A DNA stretch of 64,000 nt, from assembly GCF_023016265.1 (NCBI RefSeq), contig NZ_CP095412.1, positions 3,100,001-3,164,000 of the forward strand, read 5' to 3'. Below the pieces are notes generated by a model, which did no database searches, was not told the DNA's origin, and worked only from the letters and a program-made list of their open reading frames with translations. Numbering within the stretch: position 1 is the first letter of the stretch; each line of letters opens with the position of its first letter. Position numbers and translations under genes: made by a program. Of this stretch, positions 46,503 to 56,107 are shown piece after piece. This stretch comes from Blastococcus sp. PRF04-17. GTDB lineage: Bacteria > Actinomycetota > Actinomycetes > Mycobacteriales > Geodermatophilaceae.

Positions 46503-48097
46503 TCACCGCCGCGCCCGCTGCACCGCCGTCCGGAAGCGGGCGGCGTCGGCACGCACCGCGGCCATGGGTGCGAGGACCTCCTCCTCGGCCACCGCCTCCA
46601 CCGCCGAGCGCAGCCGCCGGTCGACCACCCGGCCGCGCCGGCGGGCGCGCAACCCGACCAGCGGCCGGGACACCAGCGCGAGCAGCACGCCGGCCAGGAG
46701 CCCGCCGACGACGAGCAACGTGGGCAGGGGCACACCCTCGACCCGGGGCAGCGGGACCACGTCGTCGAGCTGGAAGAGCCCGAGGACGACGAGCGCGAGC
46801 AACCACAGGGCGCCGACGAGGGCGGTCAGCGCGAGCAGCCACTGGAGGCCGCCCACGCCCCGCTGCCAGAGGGGGACCCGCGCCGGGCCCAGGTCCGTGC
46901 CGGCCACCGCGCGGTCCAGCCGGTCGGCCAGCCGGGTCTCCGACACCTCGACGGTGCGCCGCAGGTCGTCGCGCCAGGACTGCGGCAGCCCCTCGGCCAT
47001 CGTGTCGCGGGCCCGCCGGACGGCGGTGCTCACGCCGGCCAGCTCGACCGCGCCGGCCGGCGGCAGCGAGGTGCGGGACCGCTCGTCGCCCAGGTGCAGC
47101 CGCGCCAGCGGATCGGCCCGGAGCTTGCGCGTCCACCGGATCAGCGGCCAGCCGGTGCGGGCCACGCCGTCCCGCAGGGTCGACCGCTCGACAGCGGCGA
47201 CGACCGCGGGCACGCCGGCCGCCGCCGCGAAGGCATCACCGAGGTCGCCGAGCAGGTCCCCGCGGTCCCGCCGGCCCAGTGCGGCGGGGCCGTCCTCGGG
47301 GCAGTGGGCGGCCAGCTCCGCGGCCACCGCGCGGACGTCGGCGGTGAGCCGGTCGGTAGCCGCCCGTCGAGCGGCGACCCGGCGGGCGAGCTCGCCCCGC
47401 AGCTCGGCGACGCCGACACCGGTGCGGGCGGAGAGCCCCAGCACCGGGACGGCGCCCAGGCCCTCGCGCTCGAGCAGCGCCCGCAGATCGGTCAGGCACT
47501 CCTTCGCGGCGCGCGGGTCGAGGCGGTCGATCTGGTTGAGGACGACGAGCAGCACGCCGGAGTGGCCGCCAGCGGCGCCAGGTAGCGGTCGTGGACGGCG
47601 GCGTCGGCGTACTTCTCCGGGTCGAGGACCCACACCAGCACGTCGACCAGACCGACCAGGCGGTCGACCTCGAGGCGGTGCTCGAGCCGGACGCTGTCGT
47701 GGTCGGGCAGGTCGAGCAGCACCAGGCCGTCCAGGGCCGGCTCGGGGGCGTGCCGGTGCCGGCGGGGCACCTCCAACCAGTCCAGCAGCCGGTCCGCTTC
47801 CTCGGCGCGGTCGTCGGACCCCCAGGTCGTGGCGTGCGCGACGCCGGTGGTCGGCCGGCGGACGCCCGGCGTGCTGACCTCGCTCCCCGACAGCGCGTTG
47901 AACAGCGTGGACTTCCCGCTCCCGGTGGCCCCGGCGAGCGCCACGACCGTCGCGTCGCCCAGCGCTGCCCGTGCACCCGCCTTGGCCAGGAGGGCCCGCG
48001 CCCGGCCGACCTCGGGCACCTCGAGGCGGCCCTCGGTCACCTCCACGGCCTCGCGGAGTGCCGCGAGCCGGTCGGCGAGCGACTGCTCCCGCCTCAC
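46503..48097 (-). CDS. YfjP-type membrane GTPase (frameshifted)
   Basis: About 531 residues after one base is restored. G1 is GATGSGKSTLFNALSG (near 53), G3 DLPDHDS and G4 NQID; two adjacent membrane segments lie near 405-455 (WLLALTALVGALWLLALVVL and LPTLLVVGGLLAGVLLALV). The break lies near 47566, where GGCC should be GGGCC (YLAPLAGHSGVLLVVLNQ). GTG 48097 overlaps the upstream GTPase stop (GTGA). With its partner it forms the conserved actinobacterial pair of dynamin-like or Era-like GTPases, likely acting on the cytoplasmic membrane. Confidence 0.87.
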
Positions 48098-49800
48098 GCG
48101 GGAGCCCGCCGGGCGGCGGCGAGGTCGCGCAGTGCGGCGCGCAGGTCATCGGCGTGCGCCCGGGACGGCGCCGCCTGGGCGACGAGGACGTCGAAGCGCT
48201 CCTGCTCGAAGCGCAACAGCTGGTCGGCGCGCGACTCCAGGTCCTCCCGCGCCCGGGCGGCCAGGGAGCGGACGGCCGCGTCGCCGAAGACCGCCTCGAG
48301 CACCCGCTGGCCGACGGCGGTCGTACCGCCGGCGACGGCGACCTCGCCGCCGGTCAGTCCGCCGGTGGAGGCGAAGACCGCGACCATGACCACCGCGCCG
48401 GCGCCGTTGACGCCCCAGGAGAGCAGCCGGGCCTGCGTGCGCTTGTCGGCGCCCTGATCGCGGACGAGGTCGAGGACCGCGCCCTGCCAGTCGCGCACCT
48501 GCGCCCCCGCGGCCTCGGCGAAGTCCGGCGACGCCTGTTCCAGTTCGCGCTCGCCGCCGGCGACCAGGTCGGCCCCGCCGGGCAGCCCTCGCCAGGCGGT
48601 GACCGTCCGCTCGGCGGCGCGGTCGGCCTCCGCGCGCAGCAGCTGCTCGACGCTGCTCTCGAGGGCGTCCTGCAGGCCCTCGACGGGCGTCGGTCGCCCG
48701 GTCACCGCGCTCACCAGGCGGTCCCGCAGGCGGCTCACCTGGTTCTGCAGCGCCCGCATCCACTCACCGGTACCGACGAACTCCTGCCAGCGGGCCAGCA
48801 CCTCGCCGCGCAGGAGGGTGCCGCTGCGCACCCCCGCGTCGATCCCCTCGCGGGCGCCGTCGTACGCCGCGGTGGCGGCCGAGCGCAGCGCATCGGCGGC
48901 GGCGGCCTGGGCATCGACGGCGACGGCCACGCCGGTCACCCGCTGCTCCAGGCTGTCCAGCGCCCCGGTGAGGGTCTGCCGGACGACGGCGGCTCGGGCC
49001 TCCTGGTCGGCGGCCAGCCCGTGCAGCCAGCTGCGCAGCGGCGCCACCTGGTCCTCGGGCAGCCGCCCCTCGGCGAGTGGCCGCTCCTCGATGACGAACA
49101 GCCGGGCGGTCGCCAGACCCGCGCGCTGCAGCATGCCGTGCAGGTCGGCGGCCACCTCGGCGGCGGCCTCGGGAGGAACGCGGTCGAGCACGACGGCGAG
49201 GGCGGTGCCGCGTTCCTGCGCCGTCCGCAGCAGGTCCCAGGGGACGGCGTCGGCGTAGCGGGCAGCCGTCGTGACGAAAACCCAGAGGTCCGCGGCGGCC
49301 AGCAGTTGGCCGGCCAGCTCGCGGTTGGACTCGACGACCGAGTCGACGTCGGGGGCGTCCAACAGGGCCAGTCCGGCGGGGACGTCGTCCCTCGCCACGA
49401 GCTGGACCGTGCCCGGACCGCCGCCCCCGCCGGTGACCCGCGCGAGGCCCGGGAGGACGCGGTCGCCGGAGAAGGACCCGACGTCGGCGCGGGCGCAGAC
49501 CAGCACGGGGGCGCGCGTGGTCGGCCGGAGCACGCCGGCCGTGGTGACGGGCGCGCCGACGAGGCTGTTGACCAGCGTGGACTTGCCAGCTCCCGTCGAG
49601 CCCCCGACGACGGTCAGCAGGGGCGCGTCGAGGTCCCGCAGGCGCGGCAGCAAGTAGTCGTCGATCTGGTCGGCGACGGCGCGGGCCGAGCGACGCGCGG
49701 CGTCCCGGTCGGGAGTGGCCAGTCCCAGGGGGACGGCGGTCAGGTGGTTCCGCAGCGCCGCGAGGGCATCGGGCAGCCGGAGCGGCGGGGCGGAGGTCAC
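48094..49800 (-). CDS. Dynamin-like GTPase
   Basis: 568 residues. P-loop GGSTGAGKSTLVNSLVG (near 66), switch RPTTRAPVLV, G3 LLDAPDVDS; G4 is degenerate (VVLDRVPPE instead of N/TKxD). The long C-terminal part is helical (about 270-560), with one hydrophobic hairpin-like stretch near 470-500 (GAGAVVMVAVFASTGGLTGG), as in bacterial dynamin-like proteins such as IniA. It overlaps the YfjP-type gene by four bases and is surely co-translated with it. It probably helps membrane remodelling or repair as a hetero-oligomer. Confidence 0.88.
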   Translation of the reverse strand: MTSAPPLRLPDALAALRNHLTAVPLGLATPDRDAARRSARAVADQIDDYLLPRLRDLDAPLLTVVGGSTGAGKSTLVNSLVGAPVTTAGVLRPTTRAPVLVCARADVGSFSGDRVLPGLARVTGGGGGPGTVQLVARDDVPAGLALLDAPDVDSVVESNRELAGQLLAAADLWVFVTTAARYADAVPWDLLRTAQERGTALAVVLDRVPPEAAAEVAADLHGMLQRAGLATARLFVIEERPLAEGRLPEDQVAPLRSWLHGLAADQEARAAVVRQTLTGALDSLEQRVTGVAVAVDAQAAAADALRSAATAAYDGAREGIDAGVRSGTLLRGEVLARWQEFVGTGEWMRALQNQVSRLRDRLVSAVTGRPTPVEGLQDALESSVEQLLRAEADRAAERTVTAWRGLPGGADLVAGGERELEQASPDFAEAAGAQVRDWQGAVLDLVRDQGADKRTQARLLSWGVNGAGAVVMVAVFASTGGLTGGEVAVAGGTTAVGQRVLEAVFGDAAVRSLAARAREDLESRADQLLRFEQERFDVLVAQAAPSRAHADDLRAALRDLAAARRAPA

Positions 49801-49841
49801 ACCGGCTCTCCTATCCCACCCGCGCCCTGGCTACCCGCCGA

Positions 49842-50504
49842 TCAGCCGCGCAGGTCCGGCGGCGAGTCGTCGGCCTTCCTGGCCCGCTCCTCCCGGAGCG
49901 CCTGGAAGACGCGGCGCCGGACGCGGTCCTGGTCGCGCTCCTGGATGTTGACGAAGCGGATCGACATCACCCAGCGAGCGCCGCGGGCGTTGGTGCGGAC
50001 CACCTCGGCCGTGGTCTTGAAGGCGCCGTCCTCGAGCTGGAGCAGCAGGACGAGCTTCGCGCCGGCCTCCGGCGGGACACCGAGGCCCTCGAACTCGGCC
50101 CGCAGGCCCGCCTCGCTGATGTCGATGGTCTCGCCCTTGAGGTCGATGGACCCGTACTCGGCGGTGACCGGGACCGAGACTCGTCCACGGACGGCCTTGC
50201 GGCGCTGGCTGACCTCCGCCGGCCCGGTCGCCCGCATGCGCCAGCGGACGACGGCCCCGCTCTCGACGTCGGTGACCTCGGCGGGCAGCGCGCGCTGGGA
50301 GTCCTCGGTCTTCCAGAACAGCTCGACGACGTCGCCCACCTTGACGACGACCTGGTCGACGAAGTCCCCCACCGAGGGGCGCACCGAGATGTACTCGTTC
50401 TGGACGACCTCGACGCGCGAGCTCACCGAGATGCCGCGACCGGTGAGCGTGACCTCGGCTTCGGTCTGCTCCTCCGGGTGGTCGACCCCGGGAACGCTCG
50501 TCAT
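49842..50504 (-). CDS. PilZ-domain c-di-GMP receptor protein
   Basis: 220 residues. The N-terminal ~95 residues resemble the YcgR-N beta barrel (VGDFVDQVVVKVGDVVELFW). The C-terminal PilZ domain (about 105-205) has both ligand motifs: RxxxR in QRRKAVRGR and (D/N)xSxxG in DISEAGLR. It should bind c-di-GMP and act on motility or surface structures. GGAGAGG precedes ATG. It is the only c-di-GMP receptor in a window with five GGDEF/EAL proteins. It lies 41 bases beyond the dynamin-like gene on the same strand and may lead that operon. Confidence 0.92.
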   Translation of the reverse strand: MTSVPGVDHPEEQTEAEVTLTGRGISVSSRVEVVQNEYISVRPSVGDFVDQVVVKVGDVVELFWKTEDSQRALPAEVTDVESGAVVRWRMRATGPAEVSQRRKAVRGRVSVPVTAEYGSIDLKGETIDISEAGLRAEFEGLGVPPEAGAKLVLLLQLEDGAFKTTAEVVRTNARGARWVMSIRFVNIQERDQDRVRRRVFQALREERARKADDSPPDLRG

Positions 50505-50822
50505 TGGTCCTCTCCGATCTGTACCGCGGGGCGCGCCGGCGCCGAGCTCGGACGAGCAGTCGGGCCGCAGGTCCCCGCGGTGGGGAACGGTAGCCGCCGG
50601 GCCTGGGCCCTACCACGCCCCCCGGTCGCGACGCGCCGCAGGACGCAACCATCTGCGCCCCGCCTAGGTCATCGACCAATCACTCACCGTCAGGAAGCGC
50701 TCGCCGACCGGGCCCCACTCCGAAGGGTCAGGTGGTCCGCGTCACCCTCCTCGCACGTCCGGCGACACAGTGCCCCCTATCGCAGTGTCCTCGTTGCTCT
50801 GATGGCCCGCGGAGGAGTTCCG
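50505..50822. other. 318-base divergent intergenic region
   Basis: The longest gap in the window. It separates the divergent PilZ gene and alpha/beta-hydrolase gene and must hold both promoters. The centre is GC-rich; a less GC-rich stretch near 50668-50695 (TCATCGACCAATCACTCACC) is the likeliest promoter zone. CAGTG occurs twice near 50770-50790, 15 bases apart. I see no convincing RNA gene or small ORF. Confidence 0.5.
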
Positions 50823-51638
50823 ATGCCTGGTTCCGGTGTGCCCGTCGTCTTCGTCCACGGACTCTGGCTCCACTCGACGAGCTGGCAGCCCTGGGCGGAG
50901 TGCTTCCGCGACGCCGGCTTCGACCCGGTCCTGCCCGAGTGGCCCGGCGTCCCCGAGACCGTGGCCGAAGCCCGGGCGCACCCGGAGAGCCAGGCCGGCG
51001 TCGGCATCGACGAGGTGATCGACCACCACGCCCGCATCGTCGAGGACCTGCCGGAGCCGCCCGTGCTGATCGGCCACTCCTTCGGTGGCCTCGTGGTGCT
51101 CGCGCTGGTGGACCGGGGCCTCGGTCGCGCCGGGGTGGCGATCGACCCGGCTCAGGTGCGCGGCGTCGTCCGCGTCCCACCGGCTCAGGTGCGCACCGTC
51201 TTCCCGGTGCTGAGGAACCCGGCGAACCGCAAGCGGTCGGTGAGCCTCACGCCGCAGCAGTTCCGGCAGGCATTCGGCAACGCACTGCCGGAGGACGAGT
51301 CGGCGCGACTGCACGAGCTGTACACCATCCCGGGGCCGGGCCGGCCGCTGTTCCAGGCGGCGCTGGCGAACATGACCCCGCGCACCCGGGCGGCCACCGC
51401 GGTGGACACCCGCAGGTCCGACCGGGCGCCGCTGCTGATCGTCTCCGGCGGGCTCGACCGGACCATTCCCGACAGCCTGACCCGGGCCGCCTACCGGAAG
51501 TACCAGAAGTCGTCGGCGGTGACCGAGTTCCGCCGGTTCCCCGACCGAGGGCATTCGCTCACGGTCGACTCGGGCTGGAGAGAAGTCGCGAACGCGACGC
51601 TGGAATGGCTGGGCACCCAGGGCATCCACGGCTCCTGA
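50823..51638 (+). CDS. Alpha/beta hydrolase
   Basis: 271 residues. Oxyanion-hole motif VFVHGLWLHSTSW at the N-terminus, nucleophile elbow IGHSFGG (Ser86), acid in GGLDRTIP and catalytic His in FPDRGHSLTVDSG. The lid region is rich in basic residues (NRKRSVSLTPQQFRQ). A direct repeat, PAQVRGV/PAQVRTV, lies near 116-128. GGAGG precedes ATG 50823 at six bases. The fold is that of esterases and lipases; the substrate is unknown. It lies directly upstream of the large GGDEF-EAL gene on the same strand. Confidence 0.85.
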   Translation: MPGSGVPVVFVHGLWLHSTSWQPWAECFRDAGFDPVLPEWPGVPETVAEARAHPESQAGVGIDEVIDHHARIVEDLPEPPVLIGHSFGGLVVLALVDRGLGRAGVAIDPAQVRGVVRVPPAQVRTVFPVLRNPANRKRSVSLTPQQFRQAFGNALPEDESARLHELYTIPGPGRPLFQAALANMTPRTRAATAVDTRRSDRAPLLIVSGGLDRTIPDSLTRAAYRKYQKSSAVTEFRRFPDRGHSLTVDSGWREVANATLEWLGTQGIHGS

Positions 51639-51668
51639 AAGGGAACCCGGTCGCGATATCTCGTTGGG

Positions 51669-54458
51669 GTGACGGATTTCGCGGAACCGTTCAAGGACCA
51701 TTCCACCGGAGCCGATCACGGTGGCATGAAGCTGCTGTCCCGCAACCGGCGCGCCACCGCCGCGGCCGCCGGCCTCGAGGCTCCCACCCTCGCCGACCGG
51801 CTCCTGGCGATCACCGACCAGGGCGTCTACGCCGTCGACATGGACGGGCGCTGCATCATGGCCAACGAGGCCGCGGCCCGCCTGCTGGGGACGGTCCGCA
51901 CCCTGCTGCTCGGCACCGTCGTCCACGACGAGCACCACGGCCGGCCCGCCGACGAGCCGGCGGACGCCTGCCCGCTGTGCGCGCCGATCCACGCCGGTCG
52001 CCCCGCGCGTGGCTCGACCAACCTGGTCCAGATCGACGGCACGTCGCTGGCGGTGGACTTCGTGAGCTCGCTGGTGTCGCACGACGGGCAGCCGATCGCC
52101 ATCTTCTGGTTCCAGGACGTCGCCGGCCGGGCGCAGACCGAGGCGGCCATGCGTCAGCTCGAGATGAAGTACCGGGCGGTGACCGAGTCCGCGAGCGACG
52201 CGATCGTCTCGGCCGACGCCCGCGGGCTCATCGTGAGCTGGAACCGCGGCGGCGAGGCGATGTTCGGCTACACCGAGGCGGATGTGATCGGCAAGCCGCT
52301 CACCGTGCTGATGCCTGAGCGGTACCGGGACGCCCACGAGCGCGGCATGGGCCGCTTCCTGCTCACCGGCGAGCCGCGCGTCATCGGATCGGGTGCCGTG
52401 GAGGTCCACGCGCTGCGCAAGGACGGCACGGAGTTCCCCGTCGAGCTGTCCCTGTCCCACTGGTCGGAGGGCGACGGCCGCTTCTTCACCGGCATCCTCC
52501 GCGACATCACCGAGCGCAAGCGCGCCGAGGACGCTCTCGCCCGGGAGGCCGGCTTCGTCAAGCTGCTCCAGCGGGTCAGCGTGGCCTCGAACGAGAGCTC
52601 CAGCGGCCGGGAGGCGCTCGAGGCGGGCATGCGACTGATCGCCGAGCACACCGGCTGGAAGGTCGCCCACATCTACGAGATCGACGAGGAGAGCCGGGAC
52701 CAGCTGCTGCCGTCGAACATCTGGACCCACCCGGACGACGACCGCCTGCAGCCGTTCCTGGCGGCGACCCGCGCCACCCCGTTCGCCCCCGGGACCGGCC
52801 TGCCGGGACGCGCGCTGGCCGCCAAGCAGGCGTGCTGGATCTCCGACGTCACCATCGACGACAACTTCCCGCGGCGCGACGCCGCGCGCGAGAGCGGCCT
52901 GGCGGCCGCCTTCGCCTTCCCCGTCATGGTGGACACCGAGGTCGTCGCGGTCCTGGAGTTCTTCACCTCCGAGCGGCTGGAGCCCGACGAGGACCTGTGC
53001 AAGGTCATGGAGCAGATCGGCAGCCAGCTGGGGCGCGTGATCGAACGCGAGCTCGCCCGCGAGCAGCTGACCCACCACGCGCTGCACGACCCGCTGACCG
53101 GGCTGCCCAACCGCACGCTGCTGCTCGACCGGCTGGAGGTCGCCCTGGCGCAGCGCAACCGGGGCAGTGCCGCGGTCGTCTTCGTGGACCTCGACCACTT
53201 CAAGCTGATCAACGACAGCCTCGGGCACGCCGCCGGTGACAAGCTGCTGTGCGGCATCGCCGTGCGGCTGCGGGCGATCCTCCGCCCCGGCGACACGGTG
53301 GCCCGCTTCGGCGGTGACGAGTTCATCATCCTGGCCGAGTCCGTCGCCGACGAGCGCGACGCCGAGGGCCTGGCCGAGCGCATCACCAGCGCGCTCGCCG
53401 CGCCCTTCGATCTCGCGGGCGAAGAGGTCTTCGTGACGGCCAGCATCGGCATCGCCGTCTCCGGCGGGCCCGACTGCACGGCCAACAACCTGCTCCGCGA
53501 CGCCGACGCCGCCATGTACCGGGCCAAGGAGGACGGTCGTGCCCGGCACGAGGTGTTCGACGCCGGCATGCGCGCCGGCGCGGTGCGCCGGCTGGAGATC
53601 GTGAACGACCTCCACCGGGCACTGGAGCGGGACCAGTTCATCCTGCACTTCCAGCCGCAGATCGACCTGCAGACCAACACGCTCGTGGGCGTGGAGGCCC
53701 TCCTCCGCTGGGTCCACCCGGATCGCGGCCTCGTCCCGCCGATGGAGTTCATCCCCATCGCCGAGGAGACCGGTCTGATCAACGACCTGGGGCGCTGGGT
53801 GCTGCGTGCGGCCTGTGCGCAGGGCCGGGAGTGGATGAACACCTTCCCGGACAACCCGCCGCTGACCATCAGCGTCAACCTCTCGGGTCGTCAGCTCCAG
53901 CAGTCGCGGCTGGCCGACGAGGTGGCCGCGGCGCTCCGGGACTTCGACTTCCCGCCGGAGCTCCTGGTCCTCGAGATCACCGAGACCGTCCTGATGAACG
54001 ACACCTCGGCGACCATCGCGACGCTGAACGCCCTCAAGGAGCTCGGTGTCCGGCTGGCCATCGACGACTTCGGCACCGGCTACTCGTCGCTCACCTACCT
54101 CCAGCGCTTCCCCATCGACATCCTCAAGATCGACAAGTCCTTCGTGGACGGGCTCGGCGGTCAGAACGTCGAGGAGTCGGCCGTCGCCCGGACCATCGTC
54201 GCGCTGGCCAAGACCCTGCGCCTCGAGACCGTCGCCGAAGGTGTCGAGCGCAGCGAGCACGTCCGCGAGCTGCAGACGCTCAACTGCGACATCGCGCAGG
54301 GCTACTTCTTCGCCCGGCCGCTGGACGCCCGCTCGCTGGAGGTCCTGCTGCTGTCACCGCACACGCCGATGACGGGCGCCGACGTGGCCGCCCAGCGCGT
54401 TCCTTCGCCGCGGCCCGCCGCCCCGGACGACAGCGCCGGCCTCGTCACCTCCCACTGA
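51669..54458 (+). CDS. PAS-PAS-GAF-GGDEF-EAL bifunctional c-di-GMP enzyme
   Basis: 929 residues: PAS (about 38-155, containing a CPLC pair), PAS (about 165-285), GAF (about 310-460), GGDEF (about 470-635, intact RFGGDEF), EAL (about 645-900, intact EALLR, DDFGTGYSSL and EGVER). Both catalytic sites look complete, so the sensor domains probably decide between synthesis and hydrolysis of c-di-GMP. The CxxC in the first PAS could bind metal or respond to redox. GTG 51669 is the longest start; ATG 51726 is also possible. Confidence 0.93.
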   Translation: MTDFAEPFKDHSTGADHGGMKLLSRNRRATAAAAGLEAPTLADRLLAITDQGVYAVDMDGRCIMANEAAARLLGTVRTLLLGTVVHDEHHGRPADEPADACPLCAPIHAGRPARGSTNLVQIDGTSLAVDFVSSLVSHDGQPIAIFWFQDVAGRAQTEAAMRQLEMKYRAVTESASDAIVSADARGLIVSWNRGGEAMFGYTEADVIGKPLTVLMPERYRDAHERGMGRFLLTGEPRVIGSGAVEVHALRKDGTEFPVELSLSHWSEGDGRFFTGILRDITERKRAEDALAREAGFVKLLQRVSVASNESSSGREALEAGMRLIAEHTGWKVAHIYEIDEESRDQLLPSNIWTHPDDDRLQPFLAATRATPFAPGTGLPGRALAAKQACWISDVTIDDNFPRRDAARESGLAAAFAFPVMVDTEVVAVLEFFTSERLEPDEDLCKVMEQIGSQLGRVIERELAREQLTHHALHDPLTGLPNRTLLLDRLEVALAQRNRGSAAVVFVDLDHFKLINDSLGHAAGDKLLCGIAVRLRAILRPGDTVARFGGDEFIILAESVADERDAEGLAERITSALAAPFDLAGEEVFVTASIGIAVSGGPDCTANNLLRDADAAMYRAKEDGRARHEVFDAGMRAGAVRRLEIVNDLHRALERDQFILHFQPQIDLQTNTLVGVEALLRWVHPDRGLVPPMEFIPIAEETGLINDLGRWVLRAACAQGREWMNTFPDNPPLTISVNLSGRQLQQSRLADEVAAALRDFDFPPELLVLEITETVLMNDTSATIATLNALKELGVRLAIDDFGTGYSSLTYLQRFPIDILKIDKSFVDGLGGQNVEESAVARTIVALAKTLRLETVAEGVERSEHVRELQTLNCDIAQGYFFARPLDARSLEVLLLSPHTPMTGADVAAQRVPSPRPAAPDDSAGLVTSH

Positions 54459-54495
54459 CCCGCTCCTCCTCCTCCGACGAACGAGGGAATCCGAC

Positions 54496-55143
54496 ATGCC
54501 TGGCTCCATGGGTGAACACCTGCTGCAGGAGCGGTACAACACCGCCGCTCGCGCCCGCGGGTTCTACAACCACCAGATGCTCGACCACCTGAACGACCAC
54601 ATGCAGGAGTTCGTGGCCCGCATGGAGATGATGTTCGTCGCCACGGCCGACGGTGCGGGCGAGGCCGACTGCTCCTTCCGGGCAGGGCCCCCCGGCTTCG
54701 TCAGCGTGCTCGACGAGCGCACCGTGGTCTACCCCGAGTACCGGGGCAACGGCGTGATGGGAAGCCTCGGCAACATCGTGGAGAACGGTCACATCGGACT
54801 GCTCTTCATCGACTTCTGCGGCGACGCCATCGGCCTGCACATCAACGGCCGCGCCGCCATCCTCGAGAACGAGGACCTCCTGGCCCGCGACCCCCTCCCG
54901 GCCGGCGTCCTCGAGGGGCTGCTGGAGGAGGGTGGCCGCAAGCCCGAGCGCTGGGTGAGCGTCGAGGTCGTGGAGGCCTACATCCACTGCTCGAAGCACA
55001 TCCCTCAGATGATCAAGCGCTCGGACGTCCCCCAGGCGTGGGGCACCGACGACGTCGTCCGCAAGGGCGGCGACTACTTCAAGGCCAAGCACTCGTCGCG
55101 CCCGTGGGTCGACGACGAGGCGCCGGTCGGACCGGCCCGCTGA
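54496..55143 (+). CDS. Pyridoxamine 5'-phosphate oxidase-family flavin-binding protein
   Basis: 215 residues, split beta-barrel fold. EFVARMEMMFVATADGAGEA, CSFRAGPPGFVSVLDERTV, EYRGNGVMGSLGNI and HIGLLFIDF are typical of the PNPOx-like superfamily (FMN, F420 or haem binders). There is no evidence that it makes pyridoxal phosphate; many such proteins handle reactive nitrogen or quinones. GAGGGA precedes ATG at eight bases. It overlaps the FNT channel gene (TGATG), and that link to nitrite or formate transport is its best functional clue. Confidence 0.85.
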   Translation: MPGSMGEHLLQERYNTAARARGFYNHQMLDHLNDHMQEFVARMEMMFVATADGAGEADCSFRAGPPGFVSVLDERTVVYPEYRGNGVMGSLGNIVENGHIGLLFIDFCGDAIGLHINGRAAILENEDLLARDPLPAGVLEGLLEEGGRKPERWVSVEVVEAYIHCSKHIPQMIKRSDVPQAWGTDDVVRKGGDYFKAKHSSRPWVDDEAPVGPAR

Positions 55144-56000
55144 TGCCCCTGTCCGTGCCCGAGACGGTGGAGGCAACCGCGGCCTCGGCGGCGGCGAAGG
55201 CCGCCGCCGTGCGGCGACCTCCGAGCTACCTGGTCAGCGCGGTGCTGGCCGGCTGTTACGTCGGCATGGCGGTCGTGCTGCTCGTCAGCGTCTCCGCTCC
55301 CCTCGCCGCCGCCGGCTCCCCGGTGACGAAGCTCGTGCAGGGCGCCGTCTTCGGTCTGGCGCTCACCCTGGTGGTCTTCGCGGGCGCCGAGCTGTTCACC
55401 GGCAACGTCATGGTGATGACCCATGGCCTGCGGCGGCGAACGGTCGGGTACGGCGCCGCGGCCACGGTCAACGTCGTCTCCCTGATCGGGAACGCGATCG
55501 GCTCCCTCGCGCTGGCCCTCGCCGTGACCTTCAGCGGGGTGCTCCGATCCGGCGCGACGGCCGACGCCGGCTCGCCGGCGCACGCCCTGCTCTCGACCAT
55601 CGTGGCCGCCAAGAACCAGGCCACCGGGCCCGAGCTGTTCTGGCGCGCCGTGCTCTGCAACGCCCTGGTCTGCCTGGCGCTGTGGATGGCCGCGCGCGCC
55701 ACCAGCGACGGCGCCAAGCTGATGGTGCTGTGGTGGGGTCTGCTGGCGTTCATCGGTTCCGGCTTCGAGCACTCGGTCGCCAACATGACGACGTTCTCCC
55801 TCGCCATCTTCGACGGCCTGGCCGCCTGGTCCGACCTCGGGCACAACCTCGCCTGGACGATCCCTGGCAACGTGGTCGGGGGCCTGCTCGTGGCCTTCGG
55901 CTACGCCTGGACCGTCCAGCGGCGTCCCACGGTGCCGGAGCAGTCGATCGACCTGCCCGTCGCAGCGCTACCCGAGCAGCGCGTCGGCGCCCGCGCGTAG
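55143..56000 (+). CDS. Formate/nitrite transporter (FNT) family channel
   Basis: 285 residues with six membrane segments. The pore signatures are present: LFTGNVMVMTHGL after the second segment and GFEHSVANMTTF with the central His before the fifth. FNT pentamers conduct formate, nitrite or hydrosulfide. The start is shared with the stop of the PNPOx-like gene, so the two are co-translated. A 17-bp hairpin ends the operon 16 bases after the stop. Confidence 0.92.
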   Translation: MPLSVPETVEATAASAAAKAAAVRRPPSYLVSAVLAGCYVGMAVVLLVSVSAPLAAAGSPVTKLVQGAVFGLALTLVVFAGAELFTGNVMVMTHGLRRRTVGYGAAATVNVVSLIGNAIGSLALALAVTFSGVLRSGATADAGSPAHALLSTIVAAKNQATGPELFWRAVLCNALVCLALWMAARATSDGAKLMVLWWGLLAFIGSGFEHSVANMTTFSLAIFDGLAAWSDLGHNLAWTIPGNVVGGLLVAFGYAWTVQRRPTVPEQSIDLPVAALPEQRVGARA

Positions 56001-56015
56001 CCCGCGTCCGCACCC

Positions 56016-56062
56016 ACCGCCCCGTCCGCCGGTCGCACTGCCGACCCGGCGGACGGGGCGGT
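56016..56062. terminator. 17-bp perfect hairpin between convergent genes
   Basis: Arm 56016-56032 (ACCGCCCCGTCCGCCGG) is the exact reverse complement of 56046-56062, with a 13-base loop. It sits between the FNT stop at 56000 and the stop of the convergent Cys-rich gene at 56108, so it can end both transcripts. There is no U-tract. Confidence 0.8.
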
Positions 56063-56107
56063 CCGCGTGTCCGGCGTGGGCCGCGAGCGCACCACTGCCC
56101 GGCTGGT

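Noticed and set aside
46503..49800. GTPase pair as a phage-defence system
   Set aside because: The YfjP/dynamin-like pair is a broadly conserved actinobacterial pair, and no defence or mobile genes surround it.
50742..54260. A 1172-codon open frame on the minus strand
   Set aside because: It is antisense to the hydrolase and GGDEF-EAL genes, which have clear domain matches. Long antisense frames are expected at this GC content.
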